NCBI GenBank assembly: GCA_017438945.1
Contig: JAFRUI010000022.1
Coordinates: 86,744-150,743, forward strand
Direction of reading: 5' to 3'
Origin: Bacteroidales bacterium
GTDB lineage: Bacteria; Bacteroidota; Bacteroidia; Bacteroidales; WCHB1-69
DNA length: 64,000 bases
The position numbers and the translations under genes are program-made. Below are positions 61,769-64,000 of this stretch, piece by piece; the stretch's first letter is position 1, and each line of letters opens with the position of its first letter. The notes beneath the pieces were generated by a model, which worked only from the letters and a program-made list of their open reading frames with translations, did no database searches and was not told where the DNA came from.

Positions 61769-64000
61769 ATGAAATTATTTCACAAAACATTCATTATTAT
61801 ACTCTTTTGTATTTTGTCGAGTAGTCTTTCTGCCCAAAGCATCTCCGGGCGGGACTTCTGGGTGATATTGCCCCAATACTTTTTTTCTCAAACAACCTCC
61901 TCTTCATATTCAGTTTTTGATACCGTTTTGTTTTACGTGCTAAGTGATACTGCAACTGATGGAACTGTTGACAATGAACACTTTAACTTCCATGTGGATT
62001 TTCAAGTCTCTCCAGGAAATTTGACGCTCTTGAAAATTCCGGCGGACATGGTGTTGTTTGACAGTCTTGTTCATTACCAACAAAGATCATTTAGAGGTGT
62101 CAGAATTCGCTCAACGCATAACATATTTTTATACATTCAGAATTTTAGTGACATTCCTGATACCTTTATGATTTCAAATCTTTGGTATGGAGAAGAATGC
62201 GAATATTATATCCGTTCCCCTCTTTTGCTAACCAATTACAGCTCCAGTAAAAACCCCGTGATACCTCTCACATCATCAATGAGATATCGTTTTCCTGATT
62301 ATGACGAGGATTGGTGGTTTGAGCGCTGTGGAGAACACGTTTTAGGAAACAATCTTTATAATAATTTTGGATCAGCTCAGTATCTTACAGCCTTAGAAGA
62401 CAGTACAATTCTTTATATTAATGGTTTTTCTGAAATTCCTTGGCAAGAACCTTTTGGGGATTCAATATTGCTAAACAAGGAAGAAAGTGTGTATATTGTT
62501 GCTTCTGGCTCTTCACCAGAGGTTAGAAAGTTACGATATTCCACCAACTGCAAACCTGTGATCGGTACGATTGGTGCTAACGGTGTTTCCATAGTCGGAA
62601 CAATATTAACCCCTTATATGTCTGTTTCAGCTTCTCATGCTTTTCAAGGGAAAGATTTTCTGTGTAAAAAACTAGAAAACAATAGGTTTGACAAAGGTAT
62701 TTATTATCTGAAATTTTTCGAATGCGATAATCCACCATTTACTGTCTGGAATGACAGTGTGAACAGATTCATGTATAACGTGCTAGTAACTAGCACTAAT
62801 ACAAATTACTCCCTAAATCAGCTTGTCGATCAAACAATCTACTTTAATAGTACACACCGTTTACAATTTATACGAAAGAACAGTCTCCTTACAGGTAATC
62901 ACAGAGGAGTTTGGGGAAGCCTTAGTACGTATGAAAGCGTTCCTTATACGTTTTTACGCTCTTCTTTTCCCATATATTTTCATAATTATAATGGACCCAA
63001 TTATTTCTATTATAAGGAAAGTGCTCCTGGTTATTCACATTACGGCGTTTTAATTGATACATTTGGATGCGCAAAATGGGTACGAAAGGATCCTTACATT
63101 TCCGTGCAGCCTACTGACCGTATGGTAAAGGACTGGGTCTATCCCACCACGAGAAACAATGTCAAGCGCAAGATTCATTACGAGGATGTGGAGTCACTGG
63201 AGATTGATACCCTCTATGCTGATGTGCAGATTTACGTTCATGAGAACGGGCTGAACACCACCTACTTCAACGGGCAGTTGCTGCCGGCGGAGGTCTTCGA
63301 CTCTTTCCCCATGACCAACGGGGACTATTATGTCACTCAGATGGCCTTCTACAATGAGGATATACCAGAGATTATCCGCATCACCAATGTGAACGGGTTT
63401 TCGGCCTACGTGGATGAGTTCGGCTACAACGTGCTGCCCGCGCCGGGCGGTCACCCAGAGATAAATGACATTACCAAAGTCTATTACGACCATCATGGGG
63501 CTTCCGGTTGTTTCTACACGGATTATCCCGACAACGGCATCGGTCTCAGTCCGCACAACTATGACACCGTCCACCGTTGCCTCGGCGACACGCTTGCCCT
63601 CCTCGTGGAGCACAACCCCGACTCGGTGCCGGTGGAGTGGATTGTGGACGGGACCTCCCACCTCGGGGATGCCTGTTCCTTCCCGCTCGCCGCCCTGGAC
63701 ACGCTTACCGTGCAGTGCGTGCTGCACTACGAGTGTCCCGACACGACGACGACGTTCGTGGTGGTGGTGCCGCCGCCGCTCATCACCGTCGCGCACGACA
63801 CCACCGTGTGCGCCGGCGCGACCCTCTCCGTGGAGCAGCCCGATGTCCTTTCCTACCTTTGGAGCAACGGCGCGACCACGCCCTCCATCACGGTGGATTC
63901 CGCGGGGACGTTCCAGGTGAGCGTCACCAACATCGGGTGCCGCGCCGAGAGCGACAGCTTCCACGTGAGCCTCTACGGGCAGTCCGCTGTGGATTTCGGC
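61769..64000 (+). CDS. Large secreted adhesin-like protein (partial, runs off the window)
   Basis: ATG 61769 opens 744 codons with no stop to the window end. Signal peptide 1-23 (LFCILSSSLSAQS). The start of the mature part, ISGRDFWVILPQYFF, and the following strands resemble the IgGFc-binding N-terminal domain found in Bacteroidota surface proteins. Near the end is an Ig/PKD-like unit (TVCAGATLSVEQPD, YLWSNGATTPSITVDSAGTF). Such proteins usually end in a gliding-type T9SS domain, which would lie beyond the window. Codon use changes sharply near 63060-63130, from A+T-rich to G+C-rich. Confidence 0.8.
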   Translation, partial: MKLFHKTFIIILFCILSSSLSAQSISGRDFWVILPQYFFSQTTSSSYSVFDTVLFYVLSDTATDGTVDNEHFNFHVDFQVSPGNLTLLKIPADMVLFDSLVHYQQRSFRGVRIRSTHNIFLYIQNFSDIPDTFMISNLWYGEECEYYIRSPLLLTNYSSSKNPVIPLTSSMRYRFPDYDEDWWFERCGEHVLGNNLYNNFGSAQYLTALEDSTILYINGFSEIPWQEPFGDSILLNKEESVYIVASGSSPEVRKLRYSTNCKPVIGTIGANGVSIVGTILTPYMSVSASHAFQGKDFLCKKLENNRFDKGIYYLKFFECDNPPFTVWNDSVNRFMYNVLVTSTNTNYSLNQLVDQTIYFNSTHRLQFIRKNSLLTGNHRGVWGSLSTYESVPYTFLRSSFPIYFHNYNGPNYFYYKESAPGYSHYGVLIDTFGCAKWVRKDPYISVQPTDRMVKDWVYPTTRNNVKRKIHYEDVESLEIDTLYADVQIYVHENGLNTTYFNGQLLPAEVFDSFPMTNGDYYVTQMAFYNEDIPEIIRITNVNGFSAYVDEFGYNVLPAPGGHPEINDITKVYYDHHGASGCFYTDYPDNGIGLSPHNYDTVHRCLGDTLALLVEHNPDSVPVEWIVDGTSHLGDACSFPLAALDTLTVQCVLHYECPDTTTTFVVVVPPPLITVAHDTTVCAGATLSVEQPDVLSYLWSNGATTPSITVDSAGTFQVSVTNIGCRAESDSFHVSLYGQSAVDFG

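Overview
The window is a chromosomal segment of a Bacteroidota bacterium, most likely order Bacteroidales. The evidence is direct. At least four proteins end in type IX secretion (T9SS) sorting domains. There is a TonB-dependent receptor with a carboxypeptidase-like N-terminal domain. Rho and IF-2 carry the long charged N-terminal extensions common in this phylum. Many genes sit behind the Bacteroidota -7 promoter element TAnnTTTG, some with a TTG about 19 bp further upstream. No ribosomal RNA, CRISPR array or intact insertion sequence was seen. The only RNA gene found is tRNA-Asp(GTC).

Layout. 1-3.1 kb: end of nusA, then infB. 3.4-5.6 kb: an ABC-transporter operon that ends with its own GntR/YtrA-type regulator, behind a promoter wrapped in a perfect inverted repeat. 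5.8-8.0 kb: a secreted subtilisin-like protease with a barrel-like tail. 8.3-23.9 kb, mostly minus strand: miaA, a phosphodiesterase and rlmB; a PAS protein; trkA-trkH; mutS2; an SDR enzyme; a lipoprotein-tilS-membrane protein-sufS operon; folP; a T9SS cargo protein. 24.2-29.1 kb, plus strand: rho, a serine hydrolase, a PHP phosphatase and a HEPN-like/CBS protein. 29.1-41 kb, minus strand: holA-endA-queD, hsp20, a GH89 alpha-N-acetylglucosaminidase, rlmD, a GH5-like protein with its T9SS neighbour, and nadD. 41-50.4 kb: dnaG, a YitT protein, a Ctp protease, a C69 dipeptidase, a CapA protein and mreB. 57.6-64 kb: a TonB receptor, a T9SS cargo protein and a large adhesin-like protein that runs off the end.

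Two things stand out. First, 51842-57333 is an AT-rich 5.5 kb island inserted in the 3' end of tRNA-Asp. It is bounded by 22-bp direct repeats (21/22 identical) and keeps a decayed tyrosine-recombinase end beside the tRNA. Its main cargo is a SIR2-domain protein next to a ten-repeat WG protein, on one strand and apparently under one promoter, which makes it a candidate anti-phage or stress module.

Second, intergenic gaps throughout the window carry tandem arrays with an exact 7-bp period, in at least five sequence families. The arrays abut or contain stop codons, and one fills a gap between convergent genes exactly (11 x 7 bp). In another, two families share one register and supply a promoter -33 element. 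Arrays of 11 bp lie at both ends of the island, and 28-bp palindromes occur elsewhere, once in frame inside a gene.

Most of the annotated genes are ordinary housekeeping genes in short operons with 1-8 bp overlaps. Gene calls rest on motifs read from the translations; no database search was possible.
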